From Pseudorhodobacter sp. (GTDB lineage: Bacteria; Pseudomonadota; Alphaproteobacteria; Rhodobacterales; Rhodobacteraceae): a stretch of 33,963 nucleotides of DNA. Shown one piece after another: positions 13,466 to 21,837 of the stretch. Position 1 is the first letter of the stretch. Each line of letters opens with the position of its first letter. The position numbers and the translations under genes were made by a program. Where the stretch lies: contig JAHEBX010000014.1 in NCBI GenBank assembly GCA_024642045.1, positions 1-33,963 on the forward strand, given 5' to 3'. The notes under the pieces are model-generated. The model searched no databases and had not been told where the DNA came from. It worked only from the letters and a program-made list of their open reading frames with translations.

Positions 13466-15313
13466 CTATCCAAGCCTCAGCCGAAAGCGGCGAAACCCTG
13501 AACATTGGATCTCGAGCGGTTCAATCCGCAGATGCGGCACTTCGGCCAGATGTTCGACCGCTTCGGGCGCACTGTCAAAGATGACCGACGTGGACGGCAT
13601 TGGCACAAACCCCCACCGCGGCCGCATATCATCAGCCAAGGGCGCCTCGCCAGCGCGCAAGAAATCGGCCAGCACCTCCCGGTTGCTGACCGGTGCATCA
13701 TAGATGATCCGACTGAACGAAGCCCCCGCAAAGCCGATACCCCCTGCCGCACGATAGCTGTTGGTAGCAAGGATGAACTTTTGCGCGGCATCAATTGGCG
13801 CGCCTTGATAGCGCAGATCACAAATGCGCCGGGCCTGCGCGTTCACCACGGCGCCCATCGTGTCAAACCGTGCCGGCTGCGACAGGTCGATCTGATAGGT
13901 GACACCGTCGATCACATCAAAGTTGAAGCTGGGAAAGCTCGGATCCAGCAAGACCGCATCCTGCGCCCCCGGCTTGATCTGGTGATAAAGGCTGACCGAG
14001 CGTTCCAACCACAACGCCACATCTTCCCCGCTCACCTGCAAGGCGGCGATGCTGTTGGGATGCACATAAAGATCGTTGACATGGCGCAGCCGCAACGGCC
14101 CGACAGCAAGATCGGTATAGTTCTCGGGGCCGCCCCGCCCACCGGATTTAAAGGGCGCTACGGCAGACAACAAGGGCAACGCCGCCTGCGGCTGACCCTT
14201 CAGCGCCTCTGCGACATATCGGGCCTGTGCACGCGCGACCAGCCGCAGCGCAGCACCATCCGCGACAGTCGAGAAAAAGCTGTTCAACGGAATTGGCGTT
14301 ACGCCAAGCCGCGCCTCGCTGCGCTCTAACAGGATCTGATGCGATGGCCGCGCAAGGGCGGCAATGTCTTCATCATCTGCCACCAAAGGCTCGATCCGCC
14401 CCATTGAAACGCGACGCCGTGCAATCGGGCGCACTTCGGTCTGAAATTCTGCGACGCGCCAACCGGAAGCATCCTTTTGCAATTGCAGATCGATCAGCCC
14501 AAGATGCGAGCCGTGGAACCCCGGCATCACCACCGGTTTGCCATGAATCTCGTGCTCGGTGTCGGAGGGAAACACCAAATGCGTATGCCCTGCCACAATC
14601 GCATCAATGCCCTCGATCGAGGCCAACATCGAGCTGGCGTTCTCGGCCCCCTGCACCCGCTGTGCCGAACCGATCCCCGAATGCGACAAGGCAATCACCA
14701 GATCGGCGCCCATGTTGCGCAGCAAGGGCACCAGGCCACGCGCCGAGGAGATGATGTCTTCGACCGAAGCGCGGCTTTTCAGATAGCGATGCTCCCACAA
14801 CATGGTCTGCGGCGGCAAAAAGCCCATCACAGCAATCCGCAACTTGTGGGCTTGACCTGCACGATCCTTCAACGTGCGGTCCAGCAACAGATAAGGCGCT
14901 GTCAGAGGTTTGGCGCGCGAGGGTTTAAAGTACAGGTTTGAACAGACAAACGGGAACTGTGCCGCCAAAAGCGAGCGGCGCAAAAACCCCAGCCCATGCC
15001 CGAATTCGTGATTGCCCAACGCCCCCGCGTCGTATTGCAATGCGTTCATCGCCGCGATCATCGGATGTGTGCGCAGCGGCCGTCCCGAGCGCACCACTGG
15101 CGTCGTCTCAGCAACAAAGTCGCCCAGCGCGGTGCCGTGAAGAAAGTCGCCATTGTCGAACAACAGGTTCTGCGGCTGCTCGGCGCGCGCAATTCGGATC
15201 AGACTTGCGACCCGCGCCAGCCCCACTTGATGCGACGCGCGATTGGCGTGATAATCCCATGCAAGAATATTTGAATGCAAATCCGACGTTGCCAAAATTC
15301 GCAAATCAAGCAT
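13466..15313 (-). CDS. 2',3'-cyclic-nucleotide 2'-phosphodiesterase/nucleotidase (CpdB-like)
   Basis: A 615-residue metallophosphoesterase with a 5'-nucleotidase C-terminal domain. N-terminal metal-site motifs are ATSDLHSN, FDNGDFLHG, GALGNHEFGHG, ALSHSG and AGHTH. The C-terminal domain includes TYQIDLSQP and the TNSYRAAGG strand. Family members hydrolyse 2',3'-cyclic nucleotides and 3'-nucleotides, usually in the periplasm. Here no signal peptide is visible, so export is uncertain. The start is ambiguous. ATG 15313 begins directly at the phosphoesterase fold but has no SD. TTG 15370 has GAGGG six bases upstream and would add 19 residues with codons unlike the rest of the gene. I chose 15313. 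Confidence 0.88.
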   Translation of the reverse strand: MLDLRILATSDLHSNILAWDYHANRASHQVGLARVASLIRIARAEQPQNLLFDNGDFLHGTALGDFVAETTPVVRSGRPLRTHPMIAAMNALQYDAGALGNHEFGHGLGFLRRSLLAAQFPFVCSNLYFKPSRAKPLTAPYLLLDRTLKDRAGQAHKLRIAVMGFLPPQTMLWEHRYLKSRASVEDIISSARGLVPLLRNMGADLVIALSHSGIGSAQRVQGAENASSMLASIEGIDAIVAGHTHLVFPSDTEHEIHGKPVVMPGFHGSHLGLIDLQLQKDASGWRVAEFQTEVRPIARRRVSMGRIEPLVADDEDIAALARPSHQILLERSEARLGVTPIPLNSFFSTVADGAALRLVARAQARYVAEALKGQPQAALPLLSAVAPFKSGGRGGPENYTDLAVGPLRLRHVNDLYVHPNSIAALQVSGEDVALWLERSVSLYHQIKPGAQDAVLLDPSFPSFNFDVIDGVTYQIDLSQPARFDTMGAVVNAQARRICDLRYQGAPIDAAQKFILATNSYRAAGGIGFAGASFSRIIYDAPVSNREVLADFLRAGEAPLADDMRPRWGFVPMPSTSVIFDSAPEAVEHLAEVPHLRIEPLEIQCSGFRRFRLRLG

Positions 15314-15370
15314 CACACTTTTGTTGCTAGCCGGACCAGAAAGTTGGTTCGTGGGCCATGCACTTGTCAA

Positions 15371-15579
15371 TGTTATCCCTCGGAAAGAAAAGTAGAATTC
15401 AGAAAATGTGCATTACTGTTTTAAGGGTTACACCCCTTCGGTGAAAAGAAAAGTAATTTCGCAATCTGGGCGAATCTTTTTCCCTCTTGAGTTGTATTGA
15501 ACGCAATCCTTTGATCAGTACCAATTTGCCCAAGCTATTGTTTCATGTCATCAGACAGTTATTAAGCTGGAGGGATGCA
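15371..15579. promoter_or_regulatory. AT-rich divergent intergenic region with direct repeats
   Basis: Between the start regions of the CpdB-like gene (-) and nudC (+). It is clearly more AT-rich than its surroundings. It holds an exact 11-bp direct repeat, AAAGAAAAGTA, at 15384-15394 and 15445-15455; a small inverted repeat, AAGGG-ttacac-CCCTT, at 15423-15438; and an FNR-box-like sequence at 15511-15524. It probably contains promoters for both genes, but I cannot assign -35/-10 boxes with confidence. Confidence 0.5.
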
Positions 15580-16527
15580 ATGCGCTTGGCAGAAACCGTG
15601 ACATTTGGGGGATCAGGGCTGGACCGCGCAGCGCATCTGCGCGCTGACCCGGCCAAGATCGAAGCCTTGCGGCAAGCTGGCAAAGTGCTGCCCCTGTGGC
15701 GCGGCAAACCTTTGATGGCGACGGCGTCTGATCTGGGCTGGCTCTCGTCGGATCACTCAATCTTGCAGGCCGCTTCCGACACGGTCTTTCTGGGCTTCGA
15801 TGCCGCAACAGCCTGTTTTGCGCAAGACATCTCGCATTGGCAGCCTGACGGCGAGCCCAGCGCGCCCGCTTTTCTGGATACCTCGCGCCAGACCCATCCC
15901 GAGCTGCCGGACGGTCATGGCTTTGAAGATCTACGCAACGTCATGGCGCAGCTTTCTGCGCGCGATGCCGAGCTTGCGGTCACCGCCAAAGCCATCCTGC
16001 AATGGCACGCGAGCCACGGTTATTGCGCCAAATGCGGCGCTGTCTCGGTGGTGTCGAATGCCGGCTGGCAACGCAACTGCCCCACCTGCCAGACCTCGCA
16101 TTTCCCGCGCACTGATCCTGTTGTGATCATGCTGGTGTTGCGTGGGAACAACCTGCTTTTGGGCCGCAACGCGGTTTGGCCCGAAGGGATGTACTCGCTG
16201 CTGGCAGGTTTTGTCGAACCCGGAGAGACACTTGAGGCCGCTGTGCGCCGCGAAGTCTTTGAAGAAACCGGCGTTACCACCGGGACGGTGCGCTATCTGG
16301 CCAGCCAGCCCTGGCCGTTCCCGGCCTCCTTGATGATCGGCTGCATCGCCGAGGCCACCTCCGAGACGATCAAGCTTGATCCGGTCGAACTGCAAGACGC
16401 GCTTTGGATCAGCCGCGAAGACATGCTGGCGGTGGTTGCCGGGCAACACCCCAAGATCAAAGCAAGCCGAAAAGGCGCGATTGCCTCGTTCCTGATCGGC
16501 AAATGGCTTGCGGATCAGCTGGATTAA
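15580..16527 (+). CDS. nudC: NAD(+) diphosphatase / RNA-decapping Nudix hydrolase NudC
   Basis: Hydrolyses NAD(H) to NMN(H) and AMP and, in the characterised E. coli enzyme, removes NAD caps from RNA. The 315-residue product has the zinc ribbon CAKC...CPTC (C149, C152, C167, C170) and a full Nudix box at about 210-232 (Gx5Ex7REVxEExGV). The NudC-specific SQPWPFP motif follows. The frame is open upstream to 15487, but ATG 15580 has GGAGG six bases before it and is chosen. It is divergent from the CpdB-like nucleotidase gene, so two nucleotide-degrading enzymes flank one control region. Confidence 0.95.
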   Translation: MRLAETVTFGGSGLDRAAHLRADPAKIEALRQAGKVLPLWRGKPLMATASDLGWLSSDHSILQAASDTVFLGFDAATACFAQDISHWQPDGEPSAPAFLDTSRQTHPELPDGHGFEDLRNVMAQLSARDAELAVTAKAILQWHASHGYCAKCGAVSVVSNAGWQRNCPTCQTSHFPRTDPVVIMLVLRGNNLLLGRNAVWPEGMYSLLAGFVEPGETLEAAVRREVFEETGVTTGTVRYLASQPWPFPASLMIGCIAEATSETIKLDPVELQDALWISREDMLAVVAGQHPKIKASRKGAIASFLIGKWLADQLD

Positions 16528-16599
16528 CGTCACTTTTACGGAAAATCAGGGCCCAAACGGTCCTGCAATAACAGACCCGGACGGGCAAGGGACAGCTCT

Positions 16600-17073
16600 A
16601 TGCGTTTCGCCAGCAAGCAAGATATCGAAGCCCCGATCGAAGCGGTTTTCCAGATTCTGTCGGATTTTGAGGCTTGGGAGCGCGCAATCATGCGGCGCGG
16701 CATCGAGGTTGATCGCAAGGACAGGTTGCGCCAGACGATCACTGGTATGCGCTGGGCGGCGCGCTTTGCCTATCGCGGTAAGGTCCGTGATCTCGAGGTT
16801 GAGCTGGTGCAGTTCGACGCGCCGACGCTGATGCGGTTTGCCGGCGTGTCGCAAGCGCTGGAAGGGGTCATCTCGATCGAACTGCTGGAACTTGGGGCAA
16901 AGCGCACGCGGCTGCACACGGCCATCGATATTACACCGCGCAGCATCACCGCGCGGTTGTTTTTGCAATCGCTGCGGCTTGCGCGCGCCAAGCTGGATCG
17001 CAAGTTTGACCAGCGTGTCGCGTCTCTGGCGGGCGATATCGAGATGCGCTACCGCAGCCTGCGCCGCGTTTAG
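16600..17073 (+). CDS. SRPBCC/START-fold protein
   Basis: A 157-residue protein with the opening pattern of polyketide cyclase/SRPBCC proteins, EAPIEAVFQILSDFEAWERA, and an alternating strand pattern ending in a long basic helix. Such folds bind hydrophobic ligands, but no function can be assigned here. ATG 16600 is preceded by AAGGGA seven bases upstream. Its stop TAG overlaps the stop of the convergent pheA gene within TTAG. Confidence 0.8.
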   Translation: MRFASKQDIEAPIEAVFQILSDFEAWERAIMRRGIEVDRKDRLRQTITGMRWAARFAYRGKVRDLEVELVQFDAPTLMRFAGVSQALEGVISIELLELGAKRTRLHTAIDITPRSITARLFLQSLRLARAKLDRKFDQRVASLAGDIEMRYRSLRRV

Positions 17074-17900
17074 CCGCGGCGTCGGTCCGCTGGATAGACG
17101 CCTAGAATGTTTACCTGTGTGCTGAAATAATCCAGCTCTTCCAACGCGCGTTTGACATTGGCATCTTCGGGATGACCCTCGATGTCAGCATAGAATTCGG
17201 TCGCAGTGAACGTTCCGCCGACCATATAGCTTTCCAGCTTGGTCATGTTGATGCCGTTAGTGGCAAAACCACCCATCGCCTTGTAGAGCGCCGCAGGAAT
17301 GTTGCGCACTCGAAAGGTCAGGGTTGTCATCATCTCGTCGCTGCGCCGGGTCAGGTCTGCTTGGCGCGACATCACCAGAAAACGAGTGGTGTTGTTGGCG
17401 TGATCCTCGATATGACGCGCCAGCACGTCCAATCCGTAAATCTCGGCCGCAAGCTCTGATGCCAGCGCTGCGCGCGACTTTTGCCCCGCTTCGGCCACCT
17501 CACGCGCCGCGCGCGCGTTGTCGGAACTGACCTTGCCCTGAATGCCGTGCTTTTTCAGAAACCCCGCGCATTGCGGCAAGATCACCACATGGCCATGTGC
17601 CTCGGTCACATCCGCCACCTGAGCACCCTTGACCCCTAGCAGATTGACATGAACCCGAACGAAAGCCTCGTCGACGATATGCAGACCCGACTGCGGCAAC
17701 AACGAATGCACATCCGCCACACGGCCATAGGTCGAGTTCTCGACGGCCAGCATGCCAAGCTCGACCGCGCCCGAGCGAGTCTTTTCGACCACTTCTTCAA
17801 AAGTCGTGCAGGGAACGGGGCTAAAATCGGGTCGCGCCTGTTGGCAGGCCTGATGTGAATAGGCACCAAGTTCGCCCTGAAATGCGATCCGTTTTGCCAT
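17070..17900 (-). CDS. pheA: Prephenate dehydratase
   Basis: Converts prephenate to phenylpyruvate in phenylalanine synthesis. The 276-residue monofunctional enzyme (no chorismate mutase domain) starts MAKRIAFQGELGAYSH. The catalytic domain includes LAVENSTYGRV and the HANNTTRF motif (about residues 170-177) with the essential TRF. The C-terminal ACT domain (about 195-270) has NIPAALYKAMGGFATNGINMTKLES, expected to bind phenylalanine for feedback control, though the usual ESRP reads ESYM. ATG 17900 is preferred over TTG 17909 because GGAG sits 9 bases upstream of the ATG and directly abuts the TTG. It is divergent from cycY, an arrangement I recall from Rhodobacter. Confidence 0.95.
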   Translation of the reverse strand: MAKRIAFQGELGAYSHQACQQARPDFSPVPCTTFEEVVEKTRSGAVELGMLAVENSTYGRVADVHSLLPQSGLHIVDEAFVRVHVNLLGVKGAQVADVTEAHGHVVILPQCAGFLKKHGIQGKVSSDNARAAREVAEAGQKSRAALASELAAEIYGLDVLARHIEDHANNTTRFLVMSRQADLTRRSDEMMTTLTFRVRNIPAALYKAMGGFATNGINMTKLESYMVGGTFTATEFYADIEGHPEDANVKRALEELDYFSTQVNILGVYPADRRRG

Positions 17901-17959
17901 TTTCGACAACTCCGTCGTAAAAACCCCAAAATAGGGGCGATTGGTCGCGCTACTACACC

Positions 17960-17989
17960 TTGAAAGACCGGTGGGGAAGCGGATAGATA
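17960..17989 (+). promoter_or_regulatory. Possible promoter of cycY
   Basis: TTGAAA (17960-17965), an 18-bp spacer, and TAGATA (17984-17989), about 60 bp before the cycY start. The -35 is good and the -10 is weak, so this is only a candidate. Confidence 0.35.
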
Positions 17990-18049
17990 ACCCCCAAAGC
18001 TAGGAAAGCGCGCTCTCGCCGCTCACAAGACCCGCAAGGAAGGCCCAAC

Positions 18050-18580
18050 ATGTTTGACACGATGACCCTTACCAAGGCAACCGGCGCAGTGTGCGGCTCG
18101 CTGCTGGTGTATCTGCTGATCTCTTGGGCCGGCCAAGGTCTGTATGGTATGGGCCCCGCAGAAGGCCACGGCGGCGAAGAAGTGGCGCAAGCCTACACCA
18201 TTGACACCGGTGCCGCGACCGATGCGGCCGCGACCACCGCAGACGCGGGCCCGTCGTTCGATGTCGTGCTGGCCTCGGCAGACGCCGCGGCAGGCGAAAA
18301 AGTCTTTGCCAAATGCAAGGCCTGCCACAAGATCGACGGCACCAATGGCACCGGCCCACATCTGAACGACGTGGTCGGGCGCGCGCGCGGCTCGGTTGCC
18401 GATTTTGCTTATTCCGATGGCATGAAATCAGTAAGTGATCCTTGGACCCCCGAGCATCTGCAGGAATTCCTGACCAACCCCAAGGGCTATGTCCCCGGCA
18501 CCAAAATGGGCTTCGCGGGTCTTCCGAAAATCGAAGACCGCGCAAACGTGATCGCTTATCTGACCTCGCTGGAAAAATAG
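18050..18580 (+). CDS. cycY: Membrane-anchored cytochrome cy
   Basis: A 176-residue electron carrier that shuttles electrons from the bc1 complex to cbb3/aa3-type oxidases or the photosynthetic reaction centre while tethered to the inner membrane. The N-terminus [19 protein letters not shown] is an uncleaved signal-anchor (helix about residues 12-30). A flexible Ala/Gly/Asp-rich linker (about 35-72) and a class I cytochrome c domain follow. The heme site is CKACH (C89, C92, H93) and the axial Met is M153 in GTKMGFAG. The order and linker closely match Rhodobacter cytochrome cy as I recall it. AAGGAAGG precedes ATG 18050 and a strong terminator follows. Confidence 0.95.
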   Translation: MFDTMTLTKATGAVCGSLLVYLLISWAGQGLYGMGPAEGHGGEEVAQAYTIDTGAATDAAATTADAGPSFDVVLASADAAAGEKVFAKCKACHKIDGTNGTGPHLNDVVGRARGSVADFAYSDGMKSVSDPWTPEHLQEFLTNPKGYVPGTKMGFAGLPKIEDRANVIAYLTSLEK

Positions 18581-18602
18581 GCTCCAATCCTTTGTGAACG
18601 AC

Positions 18603-18635
18603 AGGCCGCCTTTTGAGGCGGCCTTTTGCATTTTT
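18603..18635 (+). terminator. Intrinsic terminator after cycY
   Basis: Perfect stem GGCCGCC (18604-18610) and GGCGGCC (18617-18623), with A/T closing outside it and loop TTTTGA. TTTTGCATTTTT follows. It is 23 bp past the cycY stop. Confidence 0.92.
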
Positions 18636-18678
18636 GCCCCCTTCACGCGCTTCGTGTCGTCATTCACGCAATCGCGCC

Positions 18679-18708
18679 TTGTGGCAGTGCAGCGTTCCGA
18701 TTTAGCAT
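18679..18708 (+). promoter_or_regulatory. Possible promoter of the yej operon
   Basis: TTGTGG (18679-18684), an 18-bp spacer, and TAGCAT (18703-18708). The first transcribed base would be near 18715. This would leave an inverted repeat, CGGAC-caacc-GTCCG (18726-18740), in the leader just upstream of the SD for the GTG start at 18758. Confidence 0.35.
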
Positions 18709-18757
18709 AAGGGCCAAGTATATGACGGACCAACCGTCCGACTTCGGGAGATCAGGC

Positions 18758-20674
18758 GTGACACAGCCCACCAAAGCCCAGACCCGTGCCGCCCAGCGCA
18801 GCACAGCCCTTGCTGTCCCCCTCACCGCCAGCTTTTTGGCCCTGACCGCGGCACTGTTTGCCTTTGACGCGCGGGCCGAAGATGCCAAGGTGATCAGCGC
18901 GATCGGCATCTCGACGTTTGGCGATCTGCATTATGCGGCGGATTTCCAGCATCTGGACTACGTCAACCCCGATGCCCCCAAAGGCGGCGAGATCAGCGAA
19001 TGGGCCCCCGGCACGTTCGACTCGATGAACCCCTATTCGGTCAAGGGCGTGGCCGGCGCGCTGTCGTCGATGCCCTATGAGGCGATGCTGACCAGCACCG
19101 CAGATGAGATCGGGGCCAGCTATTGCCTGCTCTGCAGCACGATGGAATACCCCGAGGACCGCTCTTGGGTCATCTTTAACCTGCGGCCCGAGGTGAAATT
19201 CTCGGACGGCACGCCGATGACCGCCGATGATGTTCTGTTCTCGTTTGAACTTTTCCGCACCAAGGGCCTGTCGGATTTCCGCAAGGTGTTCAACGAAGGG
19301 GTTGAAGGCGCCGAGGTGCTGGATGCCCACAAGATCAAATTCACCTTCAAGCCCAACGTGCCGACCCGCGATCTGCCCGCTGATGTGGGCGGTTTGCCGA
19401 TATTCTCCAAGGCACAATACGAGGCCAACAAGCTGGATCTGGAAGAAAGCAGCATGACGCCCTTCCTCGGCTCTGCCCCCTATGTTCCCGATGTGATCAA
19501 ACCTGGCGAGCGGGTCACCTACAAGCGTAACCCGGACTATTGGGGCCGCGATTTGCCGATCATGAAGGGTCAGGCAAATTTCGACAGCATCCGCATCGAA
19601 TACTTCGGCGACTCGATCCCCGCGTTCGAGGCGTTCAAGGCGGGCACCTACACCTTCCGCAACGAAAACTCCTCCAAAACCTGGGCGACGGGCTATGACT
19701 TCCCTGCAATTACCAGCGGGGCTGTGCAAAAGGTCGAACTGCCTTCGGGGTCCAAGGCCAACGGTCAGGCATTTTTGTTCAATCTGCGACGCGAAAAGTT
19801 TCAGGACCCGCGCGTGCGCGAAGCAATCGGCCTGATGTTCAACTTTGAATGGTCGAACCAAACGCTGTTCTACGGGCTTTATGCGCGGATCAATTCGGTT
19901 TGGGAAAACAGCTGGCTTGCCGCCGAAGGCAAGCCAAGCCCCGAAGAAGCCGCTATTTTGCAGCCTTTGGTGACCGATGGGCTGTTGCCCGCCAACATTC
20001 TGACCGACGATGCGGTGATGGCCGCCGCCTCGGGCGAGCGGCAGCTGGACCGCGGCAATCTGCGCAAGGCCTCGGCGCTGCTGGCGGATGCAGGTTGGAC
20101 AGTGGGCAACGACGGGATGCGCGTCAATGCCAAGGGTGAAAAGCTGCATGTCGAATTCCTCAACGACAGCCCTTCGTTCGACCGCGTGATTTCGCCCTTT
20201 GTGGAAAACCTCAAGGCGCTGGGCGTGGATGCCGAACTGGTCAACATAGACCCTGCACAAATGGAAAGCCGCACACGGCCGCCTGTCTATGACTTTGACA
20301 TCATTACAGGAAACGCGCGTTCGGGCTATTTCTCGGGCTCTGAGCTCAAGCAGTACTACGGCTCGGCCACCGCCGACGATTCGGCTTTCAACGTGATGGG
20401 TCTGAAATCGCCCGCAGTCGACAAGCTGATCGAAGTGGTGATGGCCGCAAAGACCAAAGACCAGCTGACAGTCGCAACCAAGGCACTGGACCGTGTGCTG
20501 CGGGCCGAGCGGTTCTGGGTGCCGGAATGGTATAAGAACACCAATACGGTCGCCTATTACGACCAATACGAGCACCCCCAAACCCTGCCGCCCTATGCCT
20601 TGGGCGAGTTGGATTTCTGGTGGTTCAACCCGGAAAAGGCCGCCAAGTTGAAGGCCTCTGGCGCGCTGAAATAA
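18758..20674 (+). CDS. yejA: Periplasmic oligopeptide-binding protein of a YejABEF transporter
   Basis: Extracellular solute-binding protein family 5, about 638 residues. It delivers peptides (microcin C-type peptides in the E. coli homologue) to the membrane permeases. A signal peptide is visible: a basic n-region, hydrophobic LAVPLTASFLALTAALFAF, and cleavage after ARA. The mature part has HYAADFQHLDYVNPDAPKGG, typical of YejA, and the family segment VKFSDGTPMTADDV. I prefer GTG 18758 because GGGAG lies 7 bases upstream; ATG 18722, which adds 12 residues, is the alternative. The stop TAA overlaps the ATG of the next gene (TAATG). A strong terminator and a promoter-like sequence separate it from cycY. 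Confidence 0.92.
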   Translation: MTQPTKAQTRAAQRSTALAVPLTASFLALTAALFAFDARAEDAKVISAIGISTFGDLHYAADFQHLDYVNPDAPKGGEISEWAPGTFDSMNPYSVKGVAGALSSMPYEAMLTSTADEIGASYCLLCSTMEYPEDRSWVIFNLRPEVKFSDGTPMTADDVLFSFELFRTKGLSDFRKVFNEGVEGAEVLDAHKIKFTFKPNVPTRDLPADVGGLPIFSKAQYEANKLDLEESSMTPFLGSAPYVPDVIKPGERVTYKRNPDYWGRDLPIMKGQANFDSIRIEYFGDSIPAFEAFKAGTYTFRNENSSKTWATGYDFPAITSGAVQKVELPSGSKANGQAFLFNLRREKFQDPRVREAIGLMFNFEWSNQTLFYGLYARINSVWENSWLAAEGKPSPEEAAILQPLVTDGLLPANILTDDAVMAAASGERQLDRGNLRKASALLADAGWTVGNDGMRVNAKGEKLHVEFLNDSPSFDRVISPFVENLKALGVDAELVNIDPAQMESRTRPPVYDFDIITGNARSGYFSGSELKQYYGSATADDSAFNVMGLKSPAVDKLIEVVMAAKTKDQLTVATKALDRVLRAERFWVPEWYKNTNTVAYYDQYEHPQTLPPYALGELDFWWFNPEKAAKLKASGALK

Positions 20675-21837
20675 TGCTGGCCTATATCGTTCGCCGCCTG
20701 CTTTTGGTGATCCCGACGCTGTTCGGAATCATGGTGGTCAACTTTGCGCTGACCCAATTCGTCCCCGGCGGCCCCTTCGATCAGATCGAGGCACAGCTGG
20801 AAAGCCAAAACGATTCTCTTGGTACGCTGGCGGGCGGAAACGGCGCGGATGCCGGCGGCAAGACCGGCGGTGTCAGCGCCAAACAAGATGGCTACACCGG
20901 CGCGCGCGGCCTGCCGCCCGAGTTCCGCGCCAAGCTTGAGGTCGAATTCGGTTTTGCCCGGTTTATCTGCCCTGAAGGCTATCAAGGGACGGCCGTGCAG
21001 CAGGCAAAAGACTGCAAAAAGGAAATGATTCCGGCCGTCGAGCGGTTCACCATCATGATGGGAAAATTCCTGCGCTTTGACTTTGGCCAAAGCTATTTCA
21101 AATCGAAAAGCGTGGTGCAGATGGTGATCGAAAAGATGCCCGTCTCGATCACGCTGGGCCTGTGGTCGACGCTGATTGCCTATATGATCTCGATTCCTCT
21201 GGGCATTCGCAAAGCGGTGCGCGACGGCTCGCGCTTTGACAGCTGGACCTCGGGGATCATCATCGCCGCCTATTCGATCCCGACACTGCTGTTTGCGGTG
21301 ATCTTGTTGGTCACTTTTGCCGGCGGGTCCTACTACAAGATCTTTCCGCTGCGGGGCCTCACCTCGAACGGATTTGAAAACCTGAGCATGTTTGCGCAGA
21401 TCAAGGATTACCTCTGGCATATCACCCTGCCCGTGCTGGCCAGCACCATTTCCAGCTTTGCCACCCTGACGCTTCTGACCAAAAACTCGTTCCTGGATGA
21501 AATCCGCAAGCAATACGTGATGACCGCCCGCGCCAAGGGCCTGTCTGAAAGGCGGGTGCTTTATGGCCATGTATTCCGCAATGCGATGCTGATCGTGATC
21601 GCGGGATTTCCGGGACTGTTTTTGTCGGTGTTCTTTGGTCAATCCATCATCATTGAAAAGGTGTTCACCTTGGATGGCCTTGGCCTGATGGGCTTCAACG
21701 CTGCAGTATCGCGCGACTATCCGGTGATCTTTGGCACGCTGTTTGCCTTTGGCCTGATCGGTCTGGTTGTCGGCATCTTGTCGGATCTGATGTATGTCTG
21801 GGTTGACCCCCGGATTGATTTCGAGCGGAGGGGCTGA
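20674..21837 (+). CDS. yejB: Oligopeptide ABC transporter permease YejB
   Basis: A 387-residue inner-membrane permease. The N-terminus LAYIVRRLLLVIPTLFGIM and PGGPFDQ match YejB. The GLWSTLIAYMISIPLGIRKAVRDGSRFD region and the cytoplasmic EAA loop YVMTARAKGLSERRVLYGHV follow. A periplasmic insertion around residues 40-125 contains two cysteines (in FICPEGYQ and KDCKKE) and makes the protein slightly longer than my recollection of E. coli YejB. It overlaps yejA by one base and yejE by one base (TGATG), so translation of the subunits should be coupled. Confidence 0.94.
   Translation: MLAYIVRRLLLVIPTLFGIMVVNFALTQFVPGGPFDQIEAQLESQNDSLGTLAGGNGADAGGKTGGVSAKQDGYTGARGLPPEFRAKLEVEFGFARFICPEGYQGTAVQQAKDCKKEMIPAVERFTIMMGKFLRFDFGQSYFKSKSVVQMVIEKMPVSITLGLWSTLIAYMISIPLGIRKAVRDGSRFDSWTSGIIIAAYSIPTLLFAVILLVTFAGGSYYKIFPLRGLTSNGFENLSMFAQIKDYLWHITLPVLASTISSFATLTLLTKNSFLDEIRKQYVMTARAKGLSERRVLYGHVFRNAMLIVIAGFPGLFLSVFFGQSIIIEKVFTLDGLGLMGFNAAVSRDYPVIFGTLFAFGLIGLVVGILSDLMYVWVDPRIDFERRG

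Noticed and set aside
18752-20581. 609-codon minus-strand open frame opposite yejA
   Set aside because: Shadow of yejA; no SD, no motif.
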